In this document: in pieces, positions 43,799 through 53,695 of the stretch | How positions within the stretch are numbered: position 1 is the stretch's first letter | Layout: each line of letters opens with the position of its first letter | NCBI GenBank assembly: GCA_025463515.1 | Contig: JAODAQ010000016.1 | Location: 1-64,000, forward strand | DNA length: 64,000 nucleotides | Direction: 5' to 3' | Origin: Rhodoglobus sp. | GTDB lineage: Bacteria > Actinomycetota > Actinomycetes > Actinomycetales > Microbacteriaceae | The notes under the pieces: model-generated | What the model was told of the DNA's origin: nothing | The model's input: only the letters and a program-made list of their open reading frames with translations | The model's database searches: none | Made by a program: the position numbers and the translations under genes

Positions 43799-46594
43799 GT
43801 GCGTATCGGGTTCTTCGGCGGGCTTGGTGTCGATGACGGCACGGTCGCGGGCACCATGCAGCGCGCGCTGCTGTTCCGGCTCGCGATCGACGCGGGAACC
43901 GTCGTCAGCATCCGCAGCCTGGTCGAAGACCTGTGGCCGGATGCCCCGCCCGAGAACTCCCGCGCAGCCCTGCAGTCAATAGTCTCGCGGCTCCGCGCGC
44001 AACTGCCGTCCGGCGTCATCGCCTCGGAGTCCGGCGGCTACCGCCTCGCGGTCGCCCGCGACGACGTGGACGTGCTCGCGTTCCAGGACCTCGTGGCCGC
44101 TGCCTCCGCCGAGGGCGACCCCGCGCTCGCCACGAGGGCGCTGGCCGAGTGGAGCGGCGAGCCGTGGCATCCGGAGGGCTTCGAGTGGTTCGAGGCCGAG
44201 CTGCTCGCCGACCGCGCCAGGGCCCTCGAACTCGGCGGCGCGGTGCTGCCGCCGGTGCACGAGCTGCCCGCGGCGCTCACCGACCTGATCGGGCGGGAGG
44301 CCGACCTCGCGCTCGTGCGGTCGCAGCTCGCCGCCAACCGGGTCGTGACCATCATCGGCCCGGGCGGCGCGGGCAAGACCAGCCTCGCGCTCGCCGTCGC
44401 CCGGCAGCGCGAGCACGCGCTGTTCGTGGAGCTCGCGCCGGTCACCGACGGCGAGGTGTGGCCGGCGGTCCTCGGCGCGTCCGGCCGAGACCTGCGACTC
44501 GGCGAGGCGCCCACCGCTATCGGGACGGAGGAGCGCGTGATCGGCGCCCTCGGCGGCCGCGACCTGCTGCTCGTCCTCGACAACTGCGAGCACCTCGTCG
44601 CGGAGGCAGCGCACCTGGTCGCCGAGCTGTTGCGCGCCCTCCCGCGACTGCGAGTGCTCGCCACCAGCCGCGAGCCGCTCGGCGTGGTGGGGGAGGCCTT
44701 CGTCGCGATCGGAGCGCTCGACCGTGCCGATGCCCTCGAGCTGTTCGAGCGGCGCACGGTCGCCGCGCGCGGCCACGGCCTCGATGACGACGAGCGCCGC
44801 CTCGCCTCGGTGGTCTGCGACCGGCTCGACCGCCTCGCGCTCGCGATCGAGCTCGCCGCCGCCCGCCTGCGCACGATGACCCTGCAGGAGCTCTCCTCCG
44901 GCCTCGACGACCGGTTCACACTGCTTGCGAGCGGACCGCGCTCCGCGCTGCCGCGGCACCAGACGCTGTGGTCGCTCATCGACTGGAGCTGGGAGCTGCT
45001 CGACGACGACGAGCGGCACGCGCTCTGCGCCCTCTCTGTCTTCCCGGCGGGGGTCGCCGTGAATGCGGGGCTCGCCGGCCAGCTCGAGAAGCGGCCGGAC
45101 ATCTTCGACCTGCTCGTCGACAGGTCGCTCGTGCAGCGCGTGCAGGGCCGTTTTCGCACGCTCGAGACGATCCGCGAGTTCGGGATCGAGCGGCTCGCTC
45201 AGGACGGGCAGCTCGAGAGCGCGCGCGAGCACCAGGCGCGGTTCATGGCCGAGGCCGCGATCGCGCACGACGCGATGCTGCGAAGCGCGCGCATTCATGA
45301 GGCGATCGCCTGGTTCGACGCCGAGGAGGACAACATGATCGCGGCCCTGCGCTACGCCGTGGACGTGCCGCTTCCGTCGATCGCGGTGCAGCTGGCCGCG
45401 GCATCCGGCTGGTACTGGACCGTGCGCGACCGCCACCTGGACGCGATCTCGTGGTTCGACCAGGTACTGCCGCTGATCGGCGACGACGAGAGCGACGCGG
45501 CCAAGATCGTCACGCTCATGGGCCACCTCAGCCGCGCGTTCACCGGCGACACCGCGTGGAACGACCCGAGTGTGCAGGAGCAGCGGTCGCGCGACGCCCT
45601 CGCGGTCTCCGAGATCGAGCCGGTGGGCGCGGGCGGGCACGAGCTGCTCCAGGTGCTCGCACCGCTGCTTCTCGCCTTCGGCGCGACGCTCGGCAACGAG
45701 TCGTGGCCGTACCTCGTGGACATCCCCAACGGCGACGAGCTCGGCCTCGATGAGTGGCCGACCGCGATCCTGCACGTTATGCGCGCCGCCCTCGCGGAGA
45801 ACCGCGGCGACATCGAGATGGAGGGCGAGGCCTCGGCCAGGGCACTCGAGATGTTCGAGAAGATCGGCGACCAGTGGGGGCTGGCGCTCGCGCGCCAGAT
45901 CCGCTCGGAGTGGCTGAGCCTCAGCGGCCGCCTCGAGGAGGCACTCGCGATGACCGACCAGTCCTCGGCAGGCATGCGCGACATCACGTCTGCACAGGAC
46001 GCCCTGCAGCAGCAGGGCCTCTCGCTCACCCTCCTGCTGCGCCTTGGTCGCGAGGAGGAGGCCCAGCTGCGCGTGCAGGAGATGCTCGACGCGGCCTTCG
46101 CGGACGGCGGATCGCGGCTCATCGTGCAGGCGCGGACCCTTGCCGCGACGGTGGCACTCGCGCGCGACGACCTGGACACTGCCCGCTCGCACCTCGCCCA
46201 CGTCGACGAGCTCACCCCGGACTGGCCGGCGATCTACCCGCAGCTTCTCGCGTCCATCGAGCTCACGCGCGGGTGCATCCTGCTGCGGGAGGGGCGGCTC
46301 GAGGAGTCGCTCGCAGCGATGCGGGCGAGCGGCGAGGTGGCCCTCGCGAGCGGCGACCACCCGATCATCGCGCAGGTCGCGCTCGGCTTCGGCGAGCTCG
46401 CCGTGGCCCGCGGCGAGCTGGATGAGGCGTTCCGCGCGCTCGAGCTGGCCGCCGCGATCCGCGGGGTGCTCGAGTCGGCAGACCCTCGCGTCGCTGCGAT
46501 CCTCGCGGCCATCGGTGACGACAGGAAACGGGAGCTCGCCGAAGCGAGCCCCCGTCCCGTCGCAGTCGAAGGACTGCGCGAGCTTCTCAGCTAG
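43799..46594 (+). CDS. AfsR/SARP-like transcriptional regulator with NB-ARC-type ATPase and TPR-like repeats
   Basis: The product of about 931 residues has an OmpR-type wHTH domain (about 1-85: LVEDLWPDAPPENSRAALQSIVSRLRAQLP, then GGYRLAV). A shortened BTAD-like linker follows (about 90-145), then a STAND/NB-ARC ATPase with LIGREADLALVRSQL and Walker A GPGGAGKTS (about residue 187). Further ATPase blocks are LLLVLDNCEHLVAEAA and ATSREPLGV. A long helical repeat region occupies the C-terminal half. AfsR-type proteins activate secondary metabolism or export genes. It converges on the DrrAB-like genes with a 4-bp stop overlap. The target is unknown. Confidence 0.88.
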   Translation: MRIGFFGGLGVDDGTVAGTMQRALLFRLAIDAGTVVSIRSLVEDLWPDAPPENSRAALQSIVSRLRAQLPSGVIASESGGYRLAVARDDVDVLAFQDLVAAASAEGDPALATRALAEWSGEPWHPEGFEWFEAELLADRARALELGGAVLPPVHELPAALTDLIGREADLALVRSQLAANRVVTIIGPGGAGKTSLALAVARQREHALFVELAPVTDGEVWPAVLGASGRDLRLGEAPTAIGTEERVIGALGGRDLLLVLDNCEHLVAEAAHLVAELLRALPRLRVLATSREPLGVVGEAFVAIGALDRADALELFERRTVAARGHGLDDDERRLASVVCDRLDRLALAIELAAARLRTMTLQELSSGLDDRFTLLASGPRSALPRHQTLWSLIDWSWELLDDDERHALCALSVFPAGVAVNAGLAGQLEKRPDIFDLLVDRSLVQRVQGRFRTLETIREFGIERLAQDGQLESAREHQARFMAEAAIAHDAMLRSARIHEAIAWFDAEEDNMIAALRYAVDVPLPSIAVQLAAASGWYWTVRDRHLDAISWFDQVLPLIGDDESDAAKIVTLMGHLSRAFTGDTAWNDPSVQEQRSRDALAVSEIEPVGAGGHELLQVLAPLLLAFGATLGNESWPYLVDIPNGDELGLDEWPTAILHVMRAALAENRGDIEMEGEASARALEMFEKIGDQWGLALARQIRSEWLSLSGRLEEALAMTDQSSAGMRDITSAQDALQQQGLSLTLLLRLGREEEAQLRVQEMLDAAFADGGSRLIVQARTLAATVALARDDLDTARSHLAHVDELTPDWPAIYPQLLASIELTRGCILLREGRLEESLAAMRASGEVALASGDHPIIAQVALGFGELAVARGELDEAFRALELAAAIRGVLESADPRVAAILAAIGDDRKRELAEASPRPVAVEGLRELLS

Positions 46595-47361
46595 ATCTTC
46601 TTGCGGTACGCCCAGGTGGCGAGCGGGAAGAAGACCGCGACGAGTACGACGCACGACGCGAGCACCCACAGCACCTCGTGCCCGAGGTTGCCGCCCGGCG
46701 CCATGTAGTCGGCTCCGGAGATCAGCCCGCGCATCGCCTCGATGAGGTGGGTCACCGGGTTGATCGAGACCCAGCCCTGGAGCCAGGTCGGCAGCGTGTC
46801 CGCGGGGACGAACGTCGACGAGCCGAACGTGAGCGGGAACACGATCAGGAACGAGATGCCCTGGACCGCGCCGGAGCTGCGCGCGAGCATCCCGATCAGC
46901 ACGGACACCCAGCACAGGCTCACCGCGAACAGGATCAGCAGCCCGACGCCCGCGAGCACCGAGTACCACTCGGTGTGGAAGCGGAAGCCGATGATCGCGC
47001 CGAAGCCGATCGTGACCGCGATGGCGATGACGTGGCGCACGATGTCGCCGCCGACGGCGCCGAGCAGGGGAGCCGAGCGCGAGATGGGCAGCGACCGGAA
47101 CCTGTCGAACACGCCCTTCTGGATGTCGGTGTTGAGGTTCACGCCGATGGTGAGCGAGGTGAACATGATCGTCTGCACGATGATGCCGGGCAGCACGAAG
47201 GGCAGGTACTTCTCCGTGTCGCCGGCGACCGCGCCGCCGAAGATGAACACGAACAGCACGGTCATGATGATCGGCTGCAGGGTCACGTCGATGAACTGCT
47301 CCGGATTGCGGAACATCTTGGTCACGCTGCGCTTGGCGAGGATGAGCGAGTCGCGGATCAT
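46591..47361 (-). CDS. ABC-2 type transporter permease (DrrB-like)
   Basis: The 256-residue product has six predicted helices and typical DrrB features: SVTKMFRNPEQFIDVTLQPIIMTVLFVFIFGGAV, DIQKGVFDRFRSLPISRSAPLLGAVGGD and FLIVFPLTFGSSTFVPADTLPTWLQGWVSINPVTHLIEAMRGL. With the ATPase encoded upstream it forms a daunorubicin-resistance-type drug exporter. ATG 47361 overlaps the ATPase stop (ATGA). The stop is shared in a CTAG with the convergent AfsR-like gene. Confidence 0.92.
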   Translation of the reverse strand: MIRDSLILAKRSVTKMFRNPEQFIDVTLQPIIMTVLFVFIFGGAVAGDTEKYLPFVLPGIIVQTIMFTSLTIGVNLNTDIQKGVFDRFRSLPISRSAPLLGAVGGDIVRHVIAIAVTIGFGAIIGFRFHTEWYSVLAGVGLLILFAVSLCWVSVLIGMLARSSGAVQGISFLIVFPLTFGSSTFVPADTLPTWLQGWVSINPVTHLIEAMRGLISGADYMAPGGNLGHEVLWVLASCVVLVAVFFPLATWAYRKKI

Positions 47362-48317
47362 GCTGCCACCTCCTTGCCGTCGGTGTTCTCGGTATGCCCG
47401 GTGAGGGAGTAGAAGACCTCGTCGAGGCTGGGGAGCCGCAGCGAGAGCTCGGTCACGGCGATCTTCTCCGCGGCGAGCCTGCCCACCACGGTGGTGAGCG
47501 CGTCGTCGCCGAGCACGGGCACCGAGACGAGGTCGGGGGCCGGATGCTCCGGCTCGCGCGTTCCGACGGAGGCGAGCATCGCGGTCACGCGGTCGACGTC
47601 CGAGAGCAGTACGGGCCGCACCTCGAGGGTCTGCCCGCCTACCTGCCGCTTGAGGCCCTGGGGCGTGTCGTGGGCGATCACCCTGCCGTGGTCGATCACG
47701 GTGATCTCGTTCGCGAGCGCGTCGGCCTCCTCGAGGTACTGCGTCGTGAGGAGCACGGTGGTGCCCTGCTTGACGAGCACGCGGATCATTCCCCACACGT
47801 CATCGCGCTTGGCCGGGTCGAGGCCCGTGGTGGGCTCGTCGAGGTACACCACCTGCGGGCGCCCGATGAGCGACGCCGCGAGGTCGAGGCGCCGCCGCAT
47901 CCCGCCGGAGTAGGTCTTGGTCAGGCGGCCCGCGGCGTCCGACAGGTCGAACTCCTCGAGCAGCTCCTTGGCACGGGCCTTCGCCTGAACCGTGGAGAGG
48001 TCGAGCAGCTGCCCGATCATCACGAGGTTCTGGGTGCCGGTGAGGTCTTCGTCAACGCTCGCGTACTGCCCGGTGAGGCCGATCGTGCGGCGGACGTTCT
48101 TGGAGTCGTGGACGACGTCGAAGCCCGCGATGGTCGCGGTTCCGCTGTCGGGCCGGAGGAGGGTGGCGAGGATGCGCACTGCCGTGGTCTTGCCCGCGCC
48201 GTTCGGCCCGAGCACACCGAGGACGGTGCCCTGCTCGACTTCGAGGTCGATGCCGGCCAGCGCCTGCGTCTTTCCGAATCGTTTGGTGAGGCCGTGGGCC
48301 TCGATGATCTTGGTCAT
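47358..48317 (-). CDS. ABC transporter ATP-binding protein, daunorubicin resistance (DrrA) type
   Basis: The 319-residue ATPase has Walker A GPNGAGKTTAVRIL, signature YSGGMRRRLDLAASLIG, Walker B VVYLDEPTTGLDPAKRDDVW and switch His region LLTTQYLEEADALANEI. The DrrA-type C-terminal domain ends LRLPSLDEVFYSLTGHTEN. It should power efflux of a hydrophobic compound through the neighbouring permease. The ATG at 48317 has CACACT 6 nt upstream and no Shine-Dalgarno. It is divergent from the leuA leader. Confidence 0.93.
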   Translation of the reverse strand: MTKIIEAHGLTKRFGKTQALAGIDLEVEQGTVLGVLGPNGAGKTTAVRILATLLRPDSGTATIAGFDVVHDSKNVRRTIGLTGQYASVDEDLTGTQNLVMIGQLLDLSTVQAKARAKELLEEFDLSDAAGRLTKTYSGGMRRRLDLAASLIGRPQVVYLDEPTTGLDPAKRDDVWGMIRVLVKQGTTVLLTTQYLEEADALANEITVIDHGRVIAHDTPQGLKRQVGGQTLEVRPVLLSDVDRVTAMLASVGTREPEHPAPDLVSVPVLGDDALTTVVGRLAAEKIAVTELSLRLPSLDEVFYSLTGHTENTDGKEVAA

Positions 48318-48375
48318 GGTCTGAGTGTGGGCATCCCCGCTGTCGCGGTGCTGTCAGGCGCTGTCAGCCGCGTGC

Positions 48376-48387
48376 TACCCTGAAACC
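48376..48387 (+). promoter_or_regulatory. Candidate -10 (TACCCT) for the leuA leader transcript
   Basis: TACCCT at 48376-48381 followed by 6 nt and the GTG of the leader peptide at 48388, so the leader ORF would be at the very 5' end of the mRNA. Confidence 0.55.
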
Positions 48388-48429
48388 GTGTTCGGTCTGC
48401 TCCTCCTGAGCTGCCGCGACGAGTCCTAA
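48388..48429 (+). CDS. leuL: leuA leader peptide
   Basis: A 13-codon ORF encodes VFGLLLLSCRDES with four consecutive leucine codons (CTG CTC CTC CTG), 88 bp upstream of leuA. Four adjacent leucines directly before a leucine-biosynthesis gene mark it as a sensor ORF for translation-controlled attenuation: shortage of Leu-tRNA would stall the ribosome on these codons. Its last codons and stop lie in or beside the 5' arm of a perfect 12-bp hairpin. Leader peptides of this type are known upstream of leuA in actinobacteria. Confidence 0.85.
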   Translation: MFGLLLLSCRDES

Positions 48430-48452
48430 CCCCAGGCCTCACTCGTCGCGGC
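48413..48452 (+). promoter_or_regulatory. leuA attenuator hairpin
   Basis: GCCGCGACGAGT (48413-48424) pairs perfectly with ACTCGTCGCGGC (48441-48452), with a 16-nt loop. The 5' arm overlaps the end of the leader peptide ORF. No T-run follows, so control may act through Rho or through later folding of the 65-nt stretch before leuA. Confidence 0.75.
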
Positions 48453-48466
48453 CTGTGCTGACCTAA

Positions 48467-50307
<1,841 letters not shown>

Positions 50308-50337
50308 ACCCCCGCCGGGCATCCCGTCGCCTCTGCC

Positions 50338-50416
50338 GAAAACGCAGGAGATTCGGGATGCCCGTGCGCGCGCCGTGATGCCGCGGGGCGTTCTGGCGCG
50401 AATCTCCTGCGTTTTC
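50338..50416. repeat. Inverted repeat family B, copy 2
   Basis: GAAAACGCAGGAGATTCG (50338-50355) is perfectly inverted at 50399-50416 with a 43-nt loop. Arms match copy 1 at 3433-3516 while loop sequences differ. It lies between the convergent leuA and oxidoreductase genes. Confidence 0.9.
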
Positions 50417-50428
50417 AGCGGGGCGCGG

Positions 50429-51367
50429 TCACGGCACGAGCACGAGCTTGCCGCGCACCGTCCCCGCGGACATGTGCCGCAGGGCGGCCGCTGCCTCGTC
50501 GAGCCGGTACGTGCGCTCCACGATCGGGACCACGGTTGCCGCGGCGAGGTGGTCGGCGACCTCCTGCAGGGCGGCGGGGGTCGTGCGTGCGACGAAAGTC
50601 ACGAACTTCTGGCGGGAGAAGGGCGCGACGACGAGCTGGCGCTGCATGCCGCCCAGGATCGCACCGCCGCCCTCGCCGCCCACGAACACGAGCGTGCCGG
50701 TCGGGGAGAGCAGTGCCCGGAGTTCTCGCACCGGCCGGCGTCCGCCGACGTCGAGGATCACGTCGTACGTTCCGATGAGCGGCTCGGTGCGGTAGTCGAT
50801 GGCGCTCGTGGCGCCGAGGGATGCGGCGAACGCCGGGTCGCTCGTCGCAGCCGTGACGTGCGCGCCCAGAGAGCGTGCGACCTGCACGGCGAGATGCCCC
50901 ACGCCGCCGCCCGCGCCGAGCACCAGTACGCGCGTGCCGGTGGTGGCGCGGCCGCGGAGCGCGTCGAACGCGGTGATCATCGAGGTCGGCGCCGCGGCCG
51001 CCTCCTCCCAGCCCGCGTTCGCGGGCTTGGGCACGAGGTGGCGCTCCGCCGCGACCGCGAGTTCGGCGAACGATCCGCGCACGACGCCGAAGACCTCGTC
51101 GCCGGGGCTGAAGCGCGTCACGCCTTCACCGACGGACTCGACGACGCCCGCGGCATCCATGCCCAGCCCGGGGTCCCGCGGTCGGCGCACGCCGAAGGCG
51201 AGTCGGGCGAGGCGGGGCAGCCCGGTCATGATGTGCCACGCGCCGCGGTCGACGCCGGCCGCTCTGACGCGCACGAGCACCTCGCCGGGCCCGGCCACGG
51301 GATCGGGCAGGTCGGCGAACTCGAGTACCGACTCGTCGCCGTACGTGTAGCGGACTATGGCTTTCAT
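50429..51367 (-). CDS. NAD(P)-dependent quinone oxidoreductase-like alcohol dehydrogenase (MDR, zinc-less)
   Basis: The 312-residue product has a GroES-like N-terminal domain (MKAIVRYTYGDESVLEFADLPDPVAGPGEVLVRVRAAGVDRG, GMDAAGVVESVG) and a Rossmann domain with [19 protein letters not shown]. The catalytic zinc ligands and structural Cys cluster of true alcohol dehydrogenases are absent, so it is closer to quinone reductases. ATG 51367 overlaps the stop of the XRE regulator gene by 4 bp, making it the last gene of a three-gene operon. Substrate unknown. Confidence 0.9.
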   Translation of the reverse strand: MKAIVRYTYGDESVLEFADLPDPVAGPGEVLVRVRAAGVDRGAWHIMTGLPRLARLAFGVRRPRDPGLGMDAAGVVESVGEGVTRFSPGDEVFGVVRGSFAELAVAAERHLVPKPANAGWEEAAAAPTSMITAFDALRGRATTGTRVLVLGAGGGVGHLAVQVARSLGAHVTAATSDPAFAASLGATSAIDYRTEPLIGTYDVILDVGGRRPVRELRALLSPTGTLVFVGGEGGGAILGGMQRQLVVAPFSRQKFVTFVARTTPAALQEVADHLAAATVVPIVERTYRLDEAAAALRHMSAGTVRGKLVLVP

Positions 51368-51591
51368 GAGGGGTCTCCATCCGGGTACTGGAACACGTCG
51401 TCGAGCGGGACCCTGAAGACGCGGGCGATCTGGAACGCCATCTCGAGCGAGGGAGAGTAGCGCCCCTGCTCGATCGCGATGACGGTCTGGCGGGTGACGC
51501 CGATCCGGTCCGCCAGGTCGGCCTGGGTCATCTCGCCGTGGTTGAACCGCAGCGCGCGGATCGCGTTGGTGACGCTCGTGGGCTTCACCAT
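51364..51591 (-). CDS. XRE family transcriptional regulator (small, YozG-like)
   Basis: The 75-residue product is a single HTH_3 domain: FNHGEMTQADLADRIGVTRQTVIAIEQGRYSPSLEMAFQIARVF, then the common tail VPLDDVFQYPDGD. ATG 51591 lies inside the end of the upstream membrane-protein gene and the stop overlaps the oxidoreductase gene, so all three are coupled. Small XRE proteins of this type are often encoded next to a DUF2178-like membrane protein and control their own operon; an inverted repeat at the operon promoter fits this. Confidence 0.92.
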   Translation of the reverse strand: MVKPTSVTNAIRALRFNHGEMTQADLADRIGVTRQTVIAIEQGRYSPSLEMAFQIARVFRVPLDDVFQYPDGDPS

Positions 51592-52010
51592 GCGCCGACG
51601 ATCCCCTTGCGGTAGGCGACGATCTTCGCGACCGAGGCGGCGACCGCCGAGAGGATGAACGCGAGGAAGAGCACGTTGGCGATCCAGAACCAGTCCCACT
51701 CGAACAGGGCCATGACCATGGCCACGAGGGCGCCGGCCACGAGGAATCCGTGCCCGACGGTCTCGCCGAAGCGGTAGAACTCGCGGTCGCGCTGATCCTT
51801 CTTGTGGTGGGGCGACGTCATGCCCACCCCGATGTGGATGACGATGGACGCGACTATCGACCCCCCGATCGTCCAGAGCATGGTGGGCACGTACGGGGTC
51901 TCGGCGAGCGGCACCGCGACGGCCTGGCTGAGCGTGATGCTCGCGTAGACGGCGAGGGCCGCGATCGCGAGCAGTCCCATGACCCAGGCGCTCTTCTCTT
52001 CGTATGACAC
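51585..52010 (-). CDS. Four-helix membrane protein paired with the XRE regulator
   Basis: The 141-residue product has four hydrophobic segments (about 8-30, 43-64, 88-106 and 112-132) and a central cytoplasmic stretch HHKKDQRDREFYRFGE. The pairing with a small XRE regulator resembles DUF2178/DUF3796-type regulator-membrane protein pairs. Function unknown. The GTG at 52010 has a GGAGGAAACA ribosome-binding site and a strong upstream promoter with a near-perfect dyad. It is the first gene of the operon. Confidence 0.82.
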   Translation of the reverse strand: MSYEEKSAWVMGLLAIAALAVYASITLSQAVAVPLAETPYVPTMLWTIGGSIVASIVIHIGVGMTSPHHKKDQRDREFYRFGETVGHGFLVAGALVAMVMALFEWDWFWIANVLFLAFILSAVAASVAKIVAYRKGIVGAW

Positions 52011-52029
52011 TGTTTCCTCCGATGTAAAG

Positions 52030-52079
52030 AATGCTTGACATGCTGAATGTAAGGCAAACCGTACGTGATGTCAAACATT
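52030..52079 (-). promoter_or_regulatory. Promoter with flanking inverted repeat for the XRE operon
   Basis: On the minus strand TTGACA (52074-52069), a 17-bp spacer and TACATT (52051-52046) form a near-consensus sigma-70 promoter. AATGCTTGACAT (52030-52041) and ATGTCAAACATT (52068-52079) are inverted with one mismatch. One arm covers the -35 box and the other the transcription start region, a suitable operator arrangement for the encoded XRE protein. Confidence 0.7.
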
Positions 52080-52098
52080 GCATACATGGCTCGAGCCC

Positions 52099-52110
52099 TA
52101 GGCTGGGCCC
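52099..52110 (+). promoter_or_regulatory. Candidate -10 (TAGGCT) for leaderless D-amino-acid oxidase gene
   Basis: TAGGCT at 52099-52104 followed by 6 nt and the ATG at 52111. Confidence 0.55.
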
Positions 52111-53052
52111 ATGAGGCGCGTGACGGTGGTGGGCAGCGGGGTGATCGGGCTGAGCATCGCGCATGAGTTCGCCGCAGCGGGCGATGAGGTCACGGTCGTG
52201 GCCGACGCCGACGTGGCGCACAGCGTCTCGACCGTCGCCGCGGCCGTCTGGTTCCCGTACCTCGGTGAGGTGTCTCCGCGGGTTACCGGGTGGCTCACCC
52301 GATCGCTGGCTCGCTACCGCGCGGTGGCGCTCGACGACTCGGCCGGCGTCGACCTGCGGCTCGGCACGGTCATCGAGCGCACCGCGCACCCCGACAGGTC
52401 ATGGATGCCCGTGGTCGCCGGCGCCCGCGAGGCCGACGTGCTGCCGGCCGGGGCACTCTCCGGTGTGCGGGCAACCGTGCCCGTGATCACCACCGGGGTG
52501 TACGGAGAGTGGCTCACGGCGCGCTGCCGCGGCCTCGGCGTCCGGTTCGAGGTGCGGGCCGTGGCCTCCGTCGACGAGTTCGCGGGCGGCGCCGACCTCG
52601 TGGTGGTCGCGGGCGGCCTGCGCTCGGGCGCCCTGCTCGGAGACGACGACTCGGTCGTGCCCGTGCGCGGGCAGGTCGTGCGCCTGGAGAACCCCGGCCT
52701 CACGGAGTGGTTCATCGACGACGACAACCCCGATGGGCTCACCTACGTCGTGCCGCGCCGCGACGACATCGTGTGCGGGGGAGTCTCCGAGCTCGGCGCC
52801 ACCAGTCTCGAAGTGGATCCCGCGACGGAGCGGGCGATCCTCGAGCGCGCCACAGCGCTGGTACCGGAGCTCGCGGGGCTGCGGATCGTCTCGCGCGGCG
52901 TCGGGCTGCGGCCGGCGCGGCCCACAGTGCGGCTGGAGCGCGTCGACGGCCGAGCGGTGCCGGTGATCGCGTGCTACGGCCACGGCGGCTCCGGCGTGAC
53001 GCTCTCCTGGGGCTGCGCGGAGGCGGTTGTCGAGCTGGCTAGCGCCGTCTGA
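52111..53052 (+). CDS. FAD-dependent oxidoreductase, D-amino-acid oxidase (DAO) family
   Basis: The 313-residue product has the N-terminal dinucleotide motif VTVVGSGVIGLSIAHEFAAAG, STVAAAVWFPYL (the DAAO-type substrate/FAD segment) and the C-terminal CYGHGGSGVTLSWGCAEAVVEL that closes over FAD. PVRGQVVRLENPGL and YVVPRRDDIVCGGVSE are further DAAO blocks. It should oxidise D-amino acids to keto acids with hydrogen peroxide release. It overlaps the convergent TRIC gene by 14 bp at the 3' end. Confidence 0.9.
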   Translation: MRRVTVVGSGVIGLSIAHEFAAAGDEVTVVADADVAHSVSTVAAAVWFPYLGEVSPRVTGWLTRSLARYRAVALDDSAGVDLRLGTVIERTAHPDRSWMPVVAGAREADVLPAGALSGVRATVPVITTGVYGEWLTARCRGLGVRFEVRAVASVDEFAGGADLVVVAGGLRSGALLGDDDSVVPVRGQVVRLENPGLTEWFIDDDNPDGLTYVVPRRDDIVCGGVSELGATSLEVDPATERAILERATALVPELAGLRIVSRGVGLRPARPTVRLERVDGRAVPVIACYGHGGSGVTLSWGCAEAVVELASAV

Positions 53053-53695
53053 TCCGCGGTATCCGCTCGATGGCCCGCTGCTCGGGCAGGGTCCAGTTGA
53101 AGGCGACCGCGAGGACGCGCACGCCGAACGTCAGCGCGACGCAGATGCTCGCCGCGACGAACACCTCGACGTGCAGGTCGAGCATGATCGCGAGGCTCGT
53201 GCACCCGACCACGGCCGCGACGGCGTAGAGCGAGCCGACGTGCATGAGCGCGATCGGGCGGTTGAGCAGCAGGTCGCGCAGGATCGAGCCGCCGACCGCG
53301 GAGAGCACGCCCACGAATACCGCCGGCACCTCGGGCAGGCCCGCGGAGAGCGCTTTCGTCGTGCCGATGGCGCCGAACAGCCCGATCGTGAGCGCGTCGA
53401 GCACGGTCACGAGCGGGCCGAGCCGCGAGATCAGGCGCTCGAGCAGCATTCCGACCAGCGCGGCGCCCGTCGCGACGATCAGGTACCAGTTGCTCGTGAG
53501 CGCTGCGGGCACGCCCGAGAGCAGCACGTCGCGCAGGATGCCCCCGCCGAAGCCCGTCGCAATGCCGATGATCGCGACCCCGAGCAGGTCGAGCCGGCGG
53601 TCGCGGAACTGGGCCGCGAAGAGCGCCCCCTGCACGGAGCCGATGCCGATGGCGAGGAGGTCAGCCCAGAGGGGAATGACGAAGGTGGCGGTCAC
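53039..53695 (-). CDS. TRIC family (UPF0126/YadS) cation channel protein
   Basis: The 218-residue product has two repeats of the glycine-rich TRIC motif, TGFGGGILRDVLLSGVPAAL and SAVGGSILRDLLLNRPIAL, in about seven membrane helices. Bacterial TRIC homologues form trimeric K+-permeable channels. The start is GTG 53695, overlapping the stop of the NmrA-type gene (GTGA), so it is the distal gene of the sigma-factor cluster. Its 3' end overlaps the DAAO gene on the other strand. Confidence 0.9.
   Translation of the reverse strand: MTATFVIPLWADLLAIGIGSVQGALFAAQFRDRRLDLLGVAIIGIATGFGGGILRDVLLSGVPAALTSNWYLIVATGAALVGMLLERLISRLGPLVTVLDALTIGLFGAIGTTKALSAGLPEVPAVFVGVLSAVGGSILRDLLLNRPIALMHVGSLYAVAAVVGCTSLAIMLDLHVEVFVAASICVALTFGVRVLAVAFNWTLPEQRAIERIPRIRRR

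Noticed and set aside
43976-46969. A 997-codon minus-strand ORF opposite the AfsR-like gene
   Set aside because: Composition is typical of an antisense shadow and no recognisable motif is present; the plus-strand gene has a wHTH and a P-loop.
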